Assembly (NCBI GenBank): GCA_949130495.1
Contig: OX422221.1
Coordinates: 29,214,917 to 29,278,916, forward strand
Direction of reading: 5' to 3'
Source of the DNA: Sambucus nigra
Taxonomy: Eukaryota > Streptophyta > Magnoliopsida > Dipsacales > Adoxaceae
DNA: 64,000 nucleotides
Under the pieces are notes generated by a model. That model made no database searches, was not told where the DNA came from, and saw only the letters and a program-made list of their open reading frames with translations. Position numbers and translations under genes: made by a program. Shown here one piece after another: positions 22,416 through 34,007 of this stretch (position 1 is the first letter of the stretch; every line of letters begins with the position of its first letter).

Positions 22416-23126
22416 ATGCCCACTTCTCTAAGTTATAGTGAGGATGAGGATGGTGATGAAAGTGTGATCCGAAAAGAATTTATAAAGTTGTTTATTGAGA
22501 CCACGGAAACAAAAAGGTCAAATAGGATCCTAGGTCTTCAGATTCGTGAGTTAAAGGAAGAGAATGATGAGCTAAAAAGGGAAAAAGGTGACTTGACCAA
22601 CACGGTGTCTAGTCTGATGACACGTGTACCCCATTTCGAGGATGATCTCAAACAAGCACGAGAGGTCCAAGTCACATTAGAGAATGCATCTGAGAAGGTT
22701 GATAAGATGGTTCTCTATCCCATTTTGAATGATGTTGAAAAAGATAATGACGGTACATTCACTAATTTTAATACACCCGAGCCTTTATCAACCTTGGTGA
22801 GTGAGTCCCATGGGAACCCGTCTAGGAATGTTCATCCCAAAATTGTTGACAAATTACTTCCTAGACCGGTTTATGTTGGCTCCCACTGCAAGAAGCGAGG
22901 ACATCTTAGGGAGTTTTGTTCCAAGTTGGGTTTTGTACCTTATCATGCCACTTCACACATTCATGCACATACACCCACTCATGACACTTTTCCTACACAT
23001 TATGATAGAGAGTTTGCACATATTCATGAGCAAGTGAAGTTTTTGATCAAGACAACACATGATCTAGTGGAGTTTGTTCAAAAGATGTCACCATCTTTGG
23101 AAAACTCCACCGTTACTCCCGGTTGA
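22416..23126 (+). CDS. gag: Gag-derived zinc-knuckle/coiled-coil protein of the outer copia element
   Basis: An uninterrupted 236-codon frame from ATG 22416 to TGA 23126; the frame is open upstream to 22278. Upstream in frame is an intact CCHC knuckle (CFECDGTRHKKFEC, about 22341-22382). The ORF itself has an acidic segment, a heptad-rich coiled coil (RELKEENDELKREKGDLTN, about residues 42-60), a central Pro/Ser region, and a second knuckle that lost its first Cys (GSHCKKRGHLREFC, about residues 153-166). It ends PSLENSTVTPG. The original gag start is probably ATG 22234 (MEKLS…). Its frame is separated from this one by an (AAAG)n tract at 22285-22320, whose 4-bp steps shift frame. The capsid (UBN2) domain is absent. 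It might bind nucleic acid, but no activity can be claimed. Confidence 0.6.
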   Translation: MPTSLSYSEDEDGDESVIRKEFIKLFIETTETKRSNRILGLQIRELKEENDELKREKGDLTNTVSSLMTRVPHFEDDLKQAREVQVTLENASEKVDKMVLYPILNDVEKDNDGTFTNFNTPEPLSTLVSESHGNPSRNVHPKIVDKLLPRPVYVGSHCKKRGHLREFCSKLGFVPYHATSHIHAHTPTHDTFPTHYDREFAHIHEQVKFLIKTTHDLVEFVQKMSPSLENSTVTPG

Positions 23127-23532
23127 GATCTTGTCTTGGTTGCTAGCATAGGTTGATTTTCATGTTGATTCTTTTACCTATTGCTAGCATGTACCATTAG
23201 TTTGTTTTATTTTTGTTAATTTATTATTTCGTTAAAACAAAAATTCCAAAAAGATTTTCTTTTAAGAAAAATTTTAGAAAAGCCCAAAAATATTTTTGTA
23301 TTTTATTTTGCACCTTTTATGGGTGAACATTTAAGATAACCAAGTCACAATTCCATTCCATTTATCCATGTGACTGTTAGATAGAGATTTGAGACGCTAC
23401 ATCATTTCATCCATGTGCTTTACATTGTATGGAGTCCTTGAGATGTAATTAGTGACACTTTCCTACATGTTTGACTTCGATCTCCTTTATTACACGCATG
23501 CACGGCTTTATTTGATTATTGTACTTGTCTAT

Positions 23533-24406
23533 TGTAAGAACATTTTTGTCCATCATTAATTTGTTATGTCATACGTCGTTACACCGTTGAAGAAATTCAA
23601 GATACATATAGTCATCAACGGATCCGAATATCAAAGAATAGGAGGAATCAGAACTCTGTACAGTCGGACCGGTCCGCCCAGAGAAAAATAATTGATCCGC
23701 CTGCGGACCGGTCCACCCCTCAGCTGGACCGATCCGCCTGCTGAAAAGCCAGTATACCCCGGACCGAAAGCGAACCAAAGAAGCTAAAATTAAAACGAAC
23801 CGATCTGCCTACCCGGACCAATCCGCCTCAGACCCGGATCGGTCCGCCTGGGATAATCTCAAACAGATAGTGCAAAGATTTTTTAGGCCAAGTTACTCCT
23901 TTATAAACCCACTATGGGAAGTAGTTTCAGAAGACTTATTCACACGATTTTCAGAGTTCATAAACCTAAAAGTCTTCACTTTTATGAGTTTCAAAACTCG
24001 TGGTTTGATTCACACAACTGCTCATACATTTGTGAATCACTTTTGGTAACCCTAGAACACAAACCGTTGATGTTCAACCCTTGTGAAGAAGACCGTTCTT
24101 CTTCTTCATTGTAGCCCTCCTGAAAAGGGATATTTCCAGCCGTCGACTACAGAATCCGACACCTGAGGGTAATTCTTAGTCACTTGTATTTTCATTGTAA
24201 TCCGAAATTGTACAGTTACAATATTATAATGAAAATAAATGGTTTTTCCCCTTTGGGGGATTTTTCCTCAATTGTGTGTGTTTGATTAATCTTCATGATC
24301 TACTTCTTGATTCAATCACACCTAGTTGCATGTTTAGGGTTTATTTGGGTTAAACTGAATTTAATTATATAATTTCTTATTTGAGCGCATGCGCATACTC
24401 TTCTCA
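23533..24406 (+). repeat. 5' LTR of the inner copia element (LTR B)
   Basis: 874 bp, TGTAAGAACATTTTTGTCC … ACTCTTCTCA. It has a GGACCGGTCC-type motif cluster (about 23660-23850), a TATA box (TTTATAAA, 23899-23906), and the same 3' part as LTR A. Confidence 0.93.
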
Positions 24407-24409
24407 AAT

Positions 24410-24421
24410 TGGTATCAGAGC
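24410..24421 (+). promoter_or_regulatory. tRNA(Met) PBS of the inner copia element
   Basis: A perfect TGGTATCAGAGC, 3 nt after the LTR end. Confidence 0.94.
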
Positions 24422-24520
24422 AGGTTACGCTAATCTATCACGTATTCCTAATTTTTCCGCAAAATTTCTCTAAGATATCAATTTTCTGAAAAAATGATTT
24501 TTGAAAAAGTGCGTGTTCAA

Positions 24521-26226
24521 ATGGAGAAATCATAGAATAAATTTTCTGTTTTTTACGGGACAAATTATGCATATTGGAAAGCCCGAATGAGGTCATCTTT
24601 AAAAGCCATAGATGAAAGGGTTTGGATTTTAGTTGAAAGAGGGTGGACACCTCCCTCCGTCACTGTGGAAAACGTGACTAATTTAAAACCTGTCACCTCT
24701 TGGATTGAAGATGAATTTAGATGGTCTTCTTTTAACTCTAAAGGTTTGAGTGCTTTTTCAGGTTCCATCACTCCCGATGAGTTCCGACGTATCATGGCGT
24801 GCACCACGTCAAAGGAGGCATGGGATGTTTTACAACTCACCCATGAAGGAACAAATGCTGTGAAAGAGTCTAAATTGAAAAATTTGACAACTCAATTTGA
24901 AATGATCACCATGCATGAGACTGAATGTTTTGATGATTTCTATGATAGACTTTCTGACATTGTTAATTCTAGTTTTAATCTTGGTGAACATATTCCTAAA
25001 GTTAGAGTTGTTAAAAATATTCTCCGTTCTTTGCCTAAGCGTTTTATCCCTAAAGTCACTGTGCTAAATTCTATGGGCAATTTAAATACGCTAAAATTGG
25101 AAGAACTTGTAGGAGATTTGCAAACTTATGAAATTGATATGTTCCCTAAAACTGCTAGGTCTAAAGATAAGGGAATTGCACTTAATGTCAAAGAGAAAAA
25201 GAGTGAGGGGTCGGCTAGAAAGAGGGAAGAGTCATCTAGAAAGAGAGAGACTGACACGTCAGATTCTGAGTGTGATTTCGACTTAGATGATTTGGCTCTT
25301 TTTGCAAAAAATTTCAAGAGGATTCTCAAATTTAAGAAAAATGGAAATTTTAAAGATAAAAAGAAATTTGAGAAAAATAAGTTTGAAAAGAAAAATGAAA
25401 AAGATTCCAAAAATCCTCCTAAGAAAGAAAGTGAGAGATGCTTTGAGTGCGATGGTAGGGGTCATAGAGCCTTTGAGTGTGCCACTCATCTGAATAGAGA
25501 GAAAGGGAAAGTTGTCCTTAATGCTACTCTTAGCGACGACAGTGAGGTCGAGACGGTGGATTCAGGAGATGAGTCACCGCATGAGTGTAACTTCACCGCA
25601 TTCATGGCCAGTCAAGTGAGCACTCCTAGTTCTCTTCATGACGATGAGGATGATGCTTCACAGGGACACCTCGATAGTGAGATCGATGTGAGTGAGGGGA
25701 AGGATAACTCAAGTGAGAGCGAGAGTGATATTCAACGCACCTACACTGAGTTATATTCTGAGTCATTTAAAACTAAAAAACGTAACAAAGCGCTAGTTCT
25801 TAAGATCACTGGCTAAGAGGAAGATTTAAGAAAGGCGAGAGAGAGAGAGTCCTCGACCTTCACAGCCCTGAGAGAGAGAGAATCTGCCTGTGTTGAGAGA
25901 GAGAGTTTATTTAGAGAGAGAGAGAGAGAGGGGACTTGACTAAACAAGTGGCTAGTCTTACGAGTGAGCTCCATTCCTCCGTGGAGACTCGGAAGAAACT
26001 TGAAGCCTTTGTTGCCCAGATGACTCATGATCTTGAGAAAGCACGGGAAGTCAAGGTACAAATCGAGGACAGATCAGGGAAAATGGGAAAGATGCTCCTC
26101 GGCCCCGCTTTAGGTTTTGGTGATAGGCAGGGAATTGGTTATGATGGTGGCTCCACCTCTCAAATTTCACCTGGACCAGTTCCTGAGTTTAATACTACTC
26201 CTTATGGTTATCGTCAAAAACCTTAA
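24521..26226 (+). pseudogene. gag: Copia gag (capsid, zinc knuckle, coiled coil) of the inner element
   Basis: The ATG at 24521 is followed by an in-frame TAG at codon 5 (24533-24535). The same frame is then open to 25816 (about 430 codons). It shows the UBN2 capsid start YGTNYAYWKARMRS, EAWDVLQLTHEGTN, the VRVVKNILRSLPKRFIPKV helix, a Lys-rich linker and a CCHC knuckle (CFECDGRGHRAFEC, 25439-25480). After the TAA at 25814 the frame shifts inside GA-repeat tracts (25830-25935). A coiled coil (LTSELHSSVETRKKLEAF) is open from 25936 to a stop at 26224-26226. Capsid and nucleocapsid would package the RNA. Three breaks make it a pseudogene, but the decay is light. Confidence 0.88.
25830..25935. 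repeat. GA-rich coding microsatellites in gag
   Basis: Four short GAGAGA tracts encode Arg-Glu runs within the predicted coiled coil. The gag frame changes between 25814 and 25936, so slippage here is the likely cause. Confidence 0.8.
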
Positions 26227-26265
26227 AGGAGAGTTCGACCGAGAAAAGCAAACCAACGTCCGCCT

Positions 26266-27574
26266 TTGACTGTGTTCTTTTGTACCTATTGCAAAAGAAA
26301 AGGCCACCTCAGGGAGTTTTGCTATAGCATTGGTCGGACACGACGTACTACAGTTCCACGTCAGCATACTGATGATTTTACCAGTCTGAGAGAGCGAGTT
26401 GAGCTGTTAGCTGCCACATCTCAGAGTTTGATGGAGGAATTCCGACGGATGCCTTTGCCGTCAATGAATGCTTCTCACATTCCAGCTAAAACCAATAATA
26501 ACAAAGGCAAACAAAAGGTCTCCACTTCTTGGGTACCTAAGAAAGATAAAAAGGCCTTTGTTGTTCATGTTGCTCTCAAAGCACATAATACCTCACAGTG
26601 GTATTTTGACAGTGGGTGCTCCAGACATATGATAGGTGATGCCTCATATTTTAGATCTCTTGAGGATTATCAGGATGGCAGAGTCACCTTTGGAGATGGG
26701 AGCAAGTCTAGCATTATAGGACGAGGTACTATCGAGTTACCTGGTTTTCCTAAGCTAGAAAATGTTTTGTACGTCAAAGGTTTGAAAGCAAACCTTCTCA
26801 GCATTAGCCAGCTGTACGACGCTGACTTTGCCGAAAAATTTGACCGGGACGCGTGTAAGGTCTATAATCAAGCCGATAAACTTTTGGTGCAAGGGGTGAG
26901 GATAAAGGATAATTGTTATGGGACTGAGCCCACATCCTCACTTATCTGCAACAGCGCCATGATCACTTCTATGGATCTGTGGCACCAACGTCTAGGTCAT
27001 ATAAATATTAGAGATCTCACTCGCTTAGCTAGAAAGGACCTAGTACGTGGCTTACCATCTCTTGGAAGGCCAACTTCGACGGTTTGTGGACCCTGTCAAA
27101 TGGGAAAACAAATTCTTAGTCCCCATAGGAAGTTGCATTCCATTACCACCTCACGTGTTCTTGAGCTTATACACATGGACCTTATGGGTCCCACTCATAC
27201 CGAGAGTCTGGGTGGTAAGAGGTATATCCTAGTGATGGTAGACAATTTCTCCAGATTCTCCATTGTAGGCTTTCTGAGAGAGAAATTCGATGTTGTAGAG
27301 TTTGTAACGAGTAAGTGTCGTGTCTTGTAAAATCAACACTGAGTCACTATTAACAGGATACGTAGTGACAACGGCACTGAATTCAAGGAAGCAAAGGTAG
27401 ATTCGTATTGTGATAGCCTTGGGATCAAACATGATTTTTCTACTGTGAAGACTCCTCAGCAAAATGGGATTGTTGAGAGAAAGAATAGAACGATCCAGGA
27501 GATGGCTATATCTATGCTTCTAGGTCGTAAAGTTTCTAGGAGATTTTGGGTAAAGGAAGACTGCTTGCCACACG
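26266..27574 (+). pseudogene. pol: Copia second zinc knuckle, protease and integrase of the inner element
   Basis: This directly continues the frame left at 26226. A CCHC knuckle (CTYCKRKGHLREFC, 26281-26322) is followed by the aspartic protease motif WYFDSGCSRHM (Asp codon at 26608) and ANLLSISQLYDADF. The integrase N-terminal zinc site follows (LWHQRLGHINIRDL … CGPCQMGK). The catalytic core reads HMDLMG (Asp, about 27178), IRSDNGTEF (Asp, about 27367) and NGIVERKNRTIQEMA (Glu, about 27476). The frame breaks at a TAA (27328-27330) between the first and second catalytic Asp and again near 27570. All three DDE residues and the HHCC residues are still present. The copia order (integrase before RT) is clear. 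Confidence 0.92.
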
Positions 27575-29140
27575 GTGAATAGGGTCTATCTGCGTCCACA
27601 CACACTTCAGACACCTTATGAGTTGTGGACTGGCAAGAAGCCCAACCTGGCATATTTCCGTATTTTTGGGAGTAAATGCTACATCCTACGGGATAGAGAG
27701 CAATTAGGAAAGTTTGACTTTCGGAGCGACGAGGGAATATTGCTAGGATATTCATCGACTAGTAGAGCATATCGGATTTTTAACCTGAAGAGCTCTAAGG
27801 TTATGGAATCAATAAACGTCACCGTGCAAGATGACGAACCTCCAACGGTTATTGATCCTAACCTTCAGTGTGAGGATGTGGACTTTTCTGACAGTGATTT
27901 TCTTATCCCTTTCTCACACTCTGTGGACCCTACTCTTGTGCTAGGGGATACACCTGCTTGGGTTCGCAGGACTCATGACCCTTATGCCATTGTTGGTGAT
28001 CCCACTCTTGGGGTCAAGACTCGTGCTCAGCTAGAGAACGTCGTTAGCCACTTTTGCTACATGTCCAACGTCGAGCTCGAGAATCATAAAGAAGCACTCA
28101 AGGATGAACACTGGATATCTACTATGCAGGAAGAGTTGCTTCAGTTTAAAAAGAATAATGTCTGGGAACTTATCCCCCGACCTAATGAGACTAATGTGAT
28201 AGGTACCCGGTGGATTTTTAAGAATAAAATGGATGAAAATGGTACCATAATTCGAAACAAGGCTAGGTTGGTCGCTCAAGGCTACACACAGATAGAGGGT
28301 GTAGACTTTGGGGAGACATTTGCTCTTGTTGCGAGGCTTGAGTCCGTCCGTCTACTACTCTCCATCGCATGCCATCTGCGCTTCAAGTTATATCAGATGG
28401 ATGTCAAGAGTGCCTTTCTGAATGGCATTCTATAGGAGGAGGTTTATGTGGAACAACCAAAAGGGTTTGAAGACTCTAAGCACCCTGAGCACGTTTTTTA
28501 TCTAAGTAAAGCCTTGTATGGTTTGAAGCAAGCATCCCGTGCTTGGTACGAAAGGCTTACTTCCTATCTCTTAACTCGTGGTTTCAAGAGAGGGGGAGTA
28601 GATATGACATTGTTCGTCAGGAGAGATAACGGTGCTATTTTGGTTGCCCAGGTCTATGTGGATGACATAGTCTTTGGATCCACATGCTCCCAGCATGCTC
28701 ACCACTTTGAGGAGGAGATGAAAAGTGAGTTTGAGATGATCATGGTTGGTGAGCTTACATTCTTCCTTGGTCTCCAGGTTCGTCAGCTAGAGGATGGGAT
28801 GTTCATCTCCCAATCCAAGTATGCTAGAGACCTAGTGAAGAAATTTGGTTTAGACTCCGGTAAGCATGTACGTACACCTATGAGTACCACTATCAAGCTT
28901 AGTAAGGACACTTCAGGCAAGGACGTAGAGCAAACCTTATATCAGAGCATGATAGGTAGCCTTCTCTACTTGACTGCCAGTCGTCCGGATATAGCCTTTA
29001 GTGTTGGAGTCTGTGCGCGATATCAGGCGTCCCCGAAAGAGTCACACTTACTTTCTCTAAAACGTATTATTAAATACGTAAGTGGGACTCTCTCATACGA
29101 TATTTGGTATTCCTTTGATACTGATGACCGTTTGCTGCCT
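27575..29140 (+). pseudogene. pol: Copia reverse transcriptase of the inner element
   Basis: The first ~90 codons are the integrase C-terminal part ([20 protein letters not shown] … GILLGYSS). RT then begins with [31 protein letters not shown], and [11 protein letters not shown] followed by an in-frame TAG at 28433-28435 where the family has Glu. The frame goes on with EVYVEQPKGFED, ALYGLKQASRAWYERL, the catalytic YVDD (28655-28666), GLQVRQLEDGMFISQSKY and IGSLLYLTASRPDI. A frameshift near 29140 separates it from RNase H. Apart from these lesions the domain is complete. Confidence 0.93.
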
Positions 29141-29598
29141 ATTCAGATGTCGATTGGGTCGAGGATGTAGATGGTTGTAGGAGCACTATTGGTGGGTGTT
29201 TCTATGTTGGTTCTGCTCTTGTCTCCTGGCTGAGCAAGAAGAAAAATTCCATCTCTTTGTCCACTATGGAGGCTGAGTACATAGCCGCCGGGAGTTATTG
29301 CACACAACTCTTGTGGATGAAGCAAATGCTGGAGGATTATGGGATTTCACAAGACACTATGACCATTTCCTGTGATAACACGAGCGCGATACACATATCC
29401 CGCAATCCAGTCCATCATTCGCGCACAAAGCACATCAGGATACGCGAGCACTTGATACGACAGCTAGTTGAGGAGAAAGTCGTATCCCTGAGTTTCGCTT
29501 CCATCGACAGTCAGTTAGACGACATTTTCACGAAACCTTTAGATGCCCTTAGATTTGAGAGTCTTAGGAAGTCTTTGGGGATTTGCACAGTTGACTGA
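29137..29598 (+). pseudogene. pol: Copia RNase H of the inner element
   Basis: The frame reads YSDVDWVEDVDGCRSTIGG, VSWLSKKKNSISLSTMEAEY and then LLWMKQMLEDYG, CDNTSAIHISRNPVHHSRTK, and ends FESLRKSLGICTVD-TGA at 29598. The catalytic Asp, Glu (MEAEY) and Asp (CDN) are present. The domain is open to the end once the frameshift near 29140 is passed. Confidence 0.92.
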
Positions 29599-31158
29599 GG
29601 GTTTGGTCTATGTCTAGAATAGGATGTTTTTTTTTCATGTTCATATCTTATGCTTCCTATTGTTAGTATGTTTTATATGTATCATTCTTTTGTTGTACAA
29701 CTATTTATTTTGTTTGAAAAATCCAAAAAGATTTTTTTGTTGTTTTTGTATATTAATATTTCAAGAAAAACACAAAAAGATTTTTGTATTTTTTATGCAC
29801 CTTTTATGGATGAACATTTAAGATAGCCAAGTCACACCTTCATTCCATTTATCCATGTGACTGTTTGATAGAGATTTGAGACGCTACATCATTTCATCCA
29901 TGTGCTTTACATAGTATGGAGTCTTTGAGATGTAATTAGTGATATTTTCCTACATGTTTGATTCCTATCTCCTTTATTGCACACATGCACGACTATATTT
30001 GATTATTGCACTTATCTATCACATATTGGCTTTAGTGTTTCCATCTCAATTCTGTCTATACAACTTACAATATGCGATAAAACTTGACAAGATTGGAATG
30101 CATGTAAAAACCGTTTTGGTGAGACTGAGTGTTTGTTTAAGAACGGGGAGGGGCTGCGAAAGGTAATTATCTCTTCTTTGCGCAAAAGCCACCATTCAAA
30201 AGGACCTAAAAAATGGAGGAATTTTATTATCCGGGGTCCAAAGAGGTTAAAAGAGCCCAAAAAATTTAAAGGCAATAAAAATCAATTCATGCCAAATATG
30301 GGCCATTAGGTTCACCATCAATTCTAAAAAGTTTGAGAATTTATAAAGCCTCTATTCAAAATTATATCTGAGGGAGTTTGGTTAGAGAATATAAACGGGT
30401 TTGCACTTCCTTGAAAGTCCTGAAAAAGCATAAAAATTTTTGGACGTTATTGGTGTAGAAATCATTTTTAGCTTTGATTTGTTGATTTGATTGAGTCAAT
30501 GTCTTATATTTCCACCTTTTTTACACCAAAGGAAGACTTTGAGTTCATTCGTTATGAGTATCCGATATTCATCGTGCACATATGTCATGTTTGTATGCTT
30601 TTATTTTCCTATCGAATTCGATCACACCCATTCATTTCCATCATCATCGACTTGGTTGTCCTGTGTTTGTTCATGGTGTGTTTCTTGTTTGTTTGAAAAA
30701 AAAAATTCTTAAAAATTAACAAAAATAGTTGCTTATTCCTTGTGACACCCTGTCTTCACTTGTTTGATTTATTCTTCTCATTTGTCTATTTGGGGACATC
30801 ATAAAAATGGGGAGAAAGAATTATCACATTAAGGGGGAGTTTTGAAGTGTTGAGTTGGTTATCACCAATTAGCATATTGGCATATCTGTTTATCTCATTT
30901 CAAACTCGATACGTCACTTGGTATTTTTGCTTTATCTCATCTGTGTAGGTACCATCTGATGATCTCTGAATTGCACACCCTGATGAGAAAAGCGTTGCGA
31001 TTCCTGAAGATTCGAAGAGCAAACGATGAAGTCTTATTCATTTGTATCTTTCCAGTTTTGGGTTCATGGAAGGGTAGATTTGTATAGGCATTTTTAGTTG
31101 GTTGATAATTTGGATGTTTGTTTTTATGTATGTATCGACATAGACATAGGGGGAGATT
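29599..31158 (+). other. Post-pol non-coding region and PPT of the inner copia element
   Basis: About 1.56 kb with no convincing third ORF, although SIRE-type elements may carry an env-like gene here. Landmarks (TATGGATGAACATTTAAGAT, about 29806; ACAATATGCGATAAAACTTG, about 30067) recur in the outer element. The PPT ATAGGGGGAGATT (about 31146-31158) abuts the 3' LTR. Confidence 0.8.
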
Positions 31159-31994
31159 TGTAAGGACATTTTTGTCCATCATTAATTTGTTATGTCGTAC
31201 GTTGTTACACCGTTGAAGAAATTCAAGATACATATAGTCATTAACGGATCCGAATATCAAAGAAGAGGAGGAATCAGAACTCTGCACAGCCGGACCGGTC
31301 CGCCCAGAGAAAAAGAACCGATCCGCCTGCAGAAACGCCAGTATACCCCGGACCGAAAGCGAACCGAAGAAACCAAAATTAAAACGAATCGATCCGCCTA
31401 CCCGGACTGATCCGCCTCAGACCCGGACAGGTCCGCCTGGGATAATCTCAAATAGATCGTGCAGAGATTTTTTAGGACAAGTTACTCCTTTATAAACCCA
31501 CTACGGGAAGTAGTTTCAGAAGACTTATTCACACGATTTTCAGAGTTCATAAACCTAAAAGTCTTCACTTTTATGAGTTTCAAAACTCATGGTTTGATTC
31601 ACACAACTGCTCATACATTTGTGAATCACTTTTGGTAACCCTAGAACACAAACCATTACTGTTCAACCCTTGTGAAGAAGACCTTTCTTCTTCTTCATTG
31701 CAGCCCTCCTGGAAAGGGATATTTCCAGCCGTCGACTACAGAATCCGACACCTGAGGGTAATTCTTAGTCACTTGTATTTTCATTGTAATTCAAAATTGT
31801 ACAGTTATAATATTATAATGAAAATAAATGGTTTTGCCCTTTGGGGGATTTTTCCTCAATTGTGTGTGTTTGATTAATCTTCATGATCTACTTCTTGATT
31901 CAATCACACCTAGTTGCATGTTTAGGGTTTATTTGGGTTAAATTGGATTTAATTATATAATTTCTTATTTGAGCGCATGAGCATATTCTTCTCA
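31159..31994 (+). repeat. 3' LTR of the inner copia element (LTR C)
   Basis: 836 bp. It lacks about 38 bp of the GGACCGGTCC motif cluster present in LTR B (junction near 31330) and has scattered substitutions; otherwise it is collinear. Confidence 0.93.
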
Positions 31995-31999
31995 TCTAT

Positions 32000-33139
32000 C
32001 ACATGTTGTCTTGAGTGTTTCCATCTTAATTCTGTCTATACAACTTACAATATGCGATAAAACTTGACAGGATTGGAATGCATGTAAAAACCATTTTTTT
32101 TTTGTGAGATTGAGTGTTTGTTTGAGAACGAAGAGGGGCTGCGAAAGGTAATTATCACTTCTTTGCGCAAAAGCCACCGTTCAAAAGGACCTAAAAATGG
32201 AGGAATTTTATTATCCGAGGTCCAAAGAGGTTAAAAGAGCCCGAAAAAATTTAAAGGCAATAAAAAGCAATTCATGCCAAATATGGGCCATTTAGGATTC
32301 ACCTTCAATTCTCCAAAGTTTAAGAATTTAGAAAGCCTCTATTCAATAGTAATATCTGAGGGAGTTTGGTTGGAAAATATAAACGGGTTTGCACCTCCTT
32401 GAAAGTCCTGAAAAAGCATAAAAAGTTTTGGACGTTATTGGTGTAGAAATCACTTTAAGCTTTAATTTGTTGATTTGACTGAGTCAATTTCTCATATTAC
32501 CACCTTTTTACACCAAAGGAAGACTTTGAGTTCATTCGTTGGGAGTATCCGATATTCATCGTGCACATATGTCATGTTTGTATGCATTGATTTTCCTATT
32601 GAATTTAATCACACCCCTTCATTTTCGCTATCATTGACTTAGTTGTTTTGTGATCATTCATGGTCTGATTTTTGTTCGTTTTGTGAGAAAAATTTTGAAA
32701 TATCAAAAAATAGTAGTTTGTTCCTTATGACACCCTGTCTTTACTTGTTTAATTTATTCTTCTCATTTGTCTATTTGTGGACATCATAAAAAGGGGGAGA
32801 AAGAATTATCACATTAAGGGGGAGTCTTGAAGTGTTGAGTTGTTTATCACAAATTGGTATATTGGCATATCTGTTTATCTCCTTTCAAACTCGATACGTC
32901 ACTTGGTATTTTGCTTTGTCTCATGTGTGTAGGTACCATCTGATGATCTATGAATTGCACACCCTGATGAGAAACGCGTTGAGTTTCCTGAAGATTCGAA
33001 GAGAAAACGATGAAGTCTTATTCATTTGTATCTTTCCAGTTTTGGGTTCATGGAAGGGTAGATTGGTATAGGCAATTTCATATTGGATATTCGGATGTTT
33101 GTTTTTATATATGTACCGGCATAGACATAGAGGGAGATT
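32000..33139 (+). other. 3' non-coding region and PPT of the outer copia element
   Basis: It is collinear with 30018-31158 of the inner element (ACAATATGCGATAAAACTTG, about 32047; GGGGGAGTCTTGAAGTGTTG, about 32819) and ends in a PPT-like AGAGGGAGATT. No gene. Confidence 0.85.
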
Positions 33140-34007
33140 TGTAAGGGCATTTTGTCCATTATTATATGTTATGTCGTACGTCGTTACACCGTTGAAGAAA
33201 TTCAAGATTCATATCGTCATCAACGGATCTGAATATCAAAGAAGAGGAGGAATCAGAATGCTACACAGACGGATCGGTCCGCCCAGAGAAAACGAACCGA
33301 TCCGACCCCGGACCGATGCGCCCCTGTACCGAACCGATTCGCTTGATGAAAAGCCAGTACACCCCGGACCTAAAGCGAACCGATAATGCCAAAATTAAAA
33401 AGAACCGATCCAAGGTCGGACCGATCCACCTCAGACCCGGACCGGTCCGCCTGGGATAAACTCCACCAGATCGTGTTCAGATTTTTAAGGACCAGGACTT
33501 CTTATTTAATCCCACTATGGGGAGTTGGTTTAGCAAGACTTATACACACGATTTTCAGAGTTCATAAACTCTAAGTCTTCATCTTTGTGAGTTCCAAACT
33601 CATGGTTTGATTCACACAACCTCTCATACATTTATGAATCACTTTTGTTAACCCTAGAACATAATCCTTTATTGTTCAACCCTTGTGAAGAAGACCGTTC
33701 TTCTTCTTCATTGTAGCCCTCCTGAAAAGGGATATTTCCAGCTGCCGGCTACAGAATCCGACACCTGAGGGTAATTCTTAGTCACTTGTATTTTCATTGT
33801 AATCCGAAATTGTACAGTTACAATATTATAATGAAAATAAATGGTTTTTCCCCTTTGGGGGATTTTTCCTCAATTGTGTGTGTTTGATTAATCTTCATGA
33901 TTTACTTCTTGTTTCAATCACACCTAGTTGCATGTTTAGGGTTTATTTGGGTTAAACTGAATCTAATTATATTATTTCTTATTTGAACGCAAGCGCATAC
34001 TCTTTCA
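33140..34007 (+). repeat. 3' LTR of the outer copia element (LTR D)
   Basis: 868 bp. It pairs with LTR A by shared diagnostic bases at both ends (TTATATGTTATGTCG, GACCCCGGACCG, CGCAAGCGCATACTCTTTCA). A middle-to-3' segment (about 33697-33868) instead matches LTR B almost exactly. Confidence 0.92.

Larger units (their letters stand above)
23533..31994 (+). mobile_element. Inner Ty1/copia element (gag-pol, SIRE/Maximus-like), nested in the outer one
   Basis: LTRs of 874 bp (23533-24406) and 836 bp (31159-31994) are flanked by the perfect 5-bp duplication TCTAT (23528-23532, 31995-31999). The order PBS, gag, protease, integrase, RT, RNase H, long 3' region, PPT is intact for copia. Two zinc knuckles, a long coiled coil and the tRNA(Met) PBS suggest the SIRE/Maximus lineage (inference). 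Stops at gag codon 5, 25814, 26224 and 28433, plus frameshifts near 25830-25930, 27330, 27570 and 29140, leave it without a continuous polyprotein. Confidence 0.93.
21252..34007 (+). mobile_element. Outer Ty1/copia element, gag-only, interrupted by a second copia element
   Basis: Two 868-bp LTRs (21252-22119 and 33140-34007) are flanked by the 5-bp duplication AATAT (21247-21251, 34008-34012). Without the inner insertion (23533-31994 plus one TCTAT copy), the internal region is about 2.5 kb. It holds a tRNA(Met) PBS, a gag-type ORF and a 3' non-coding region, but no protease, integrase or RT. It is a non-autonomous element of the terminal-repeat-plus-GAG type. Confidence 0.9.

Noticed and set aside
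30487..30712. Possible env-like third ORF after copia pol
   Set aside because: Only short hydrophobic frames are present, overlapping in two phases, and they are not open in the collinear outer element.
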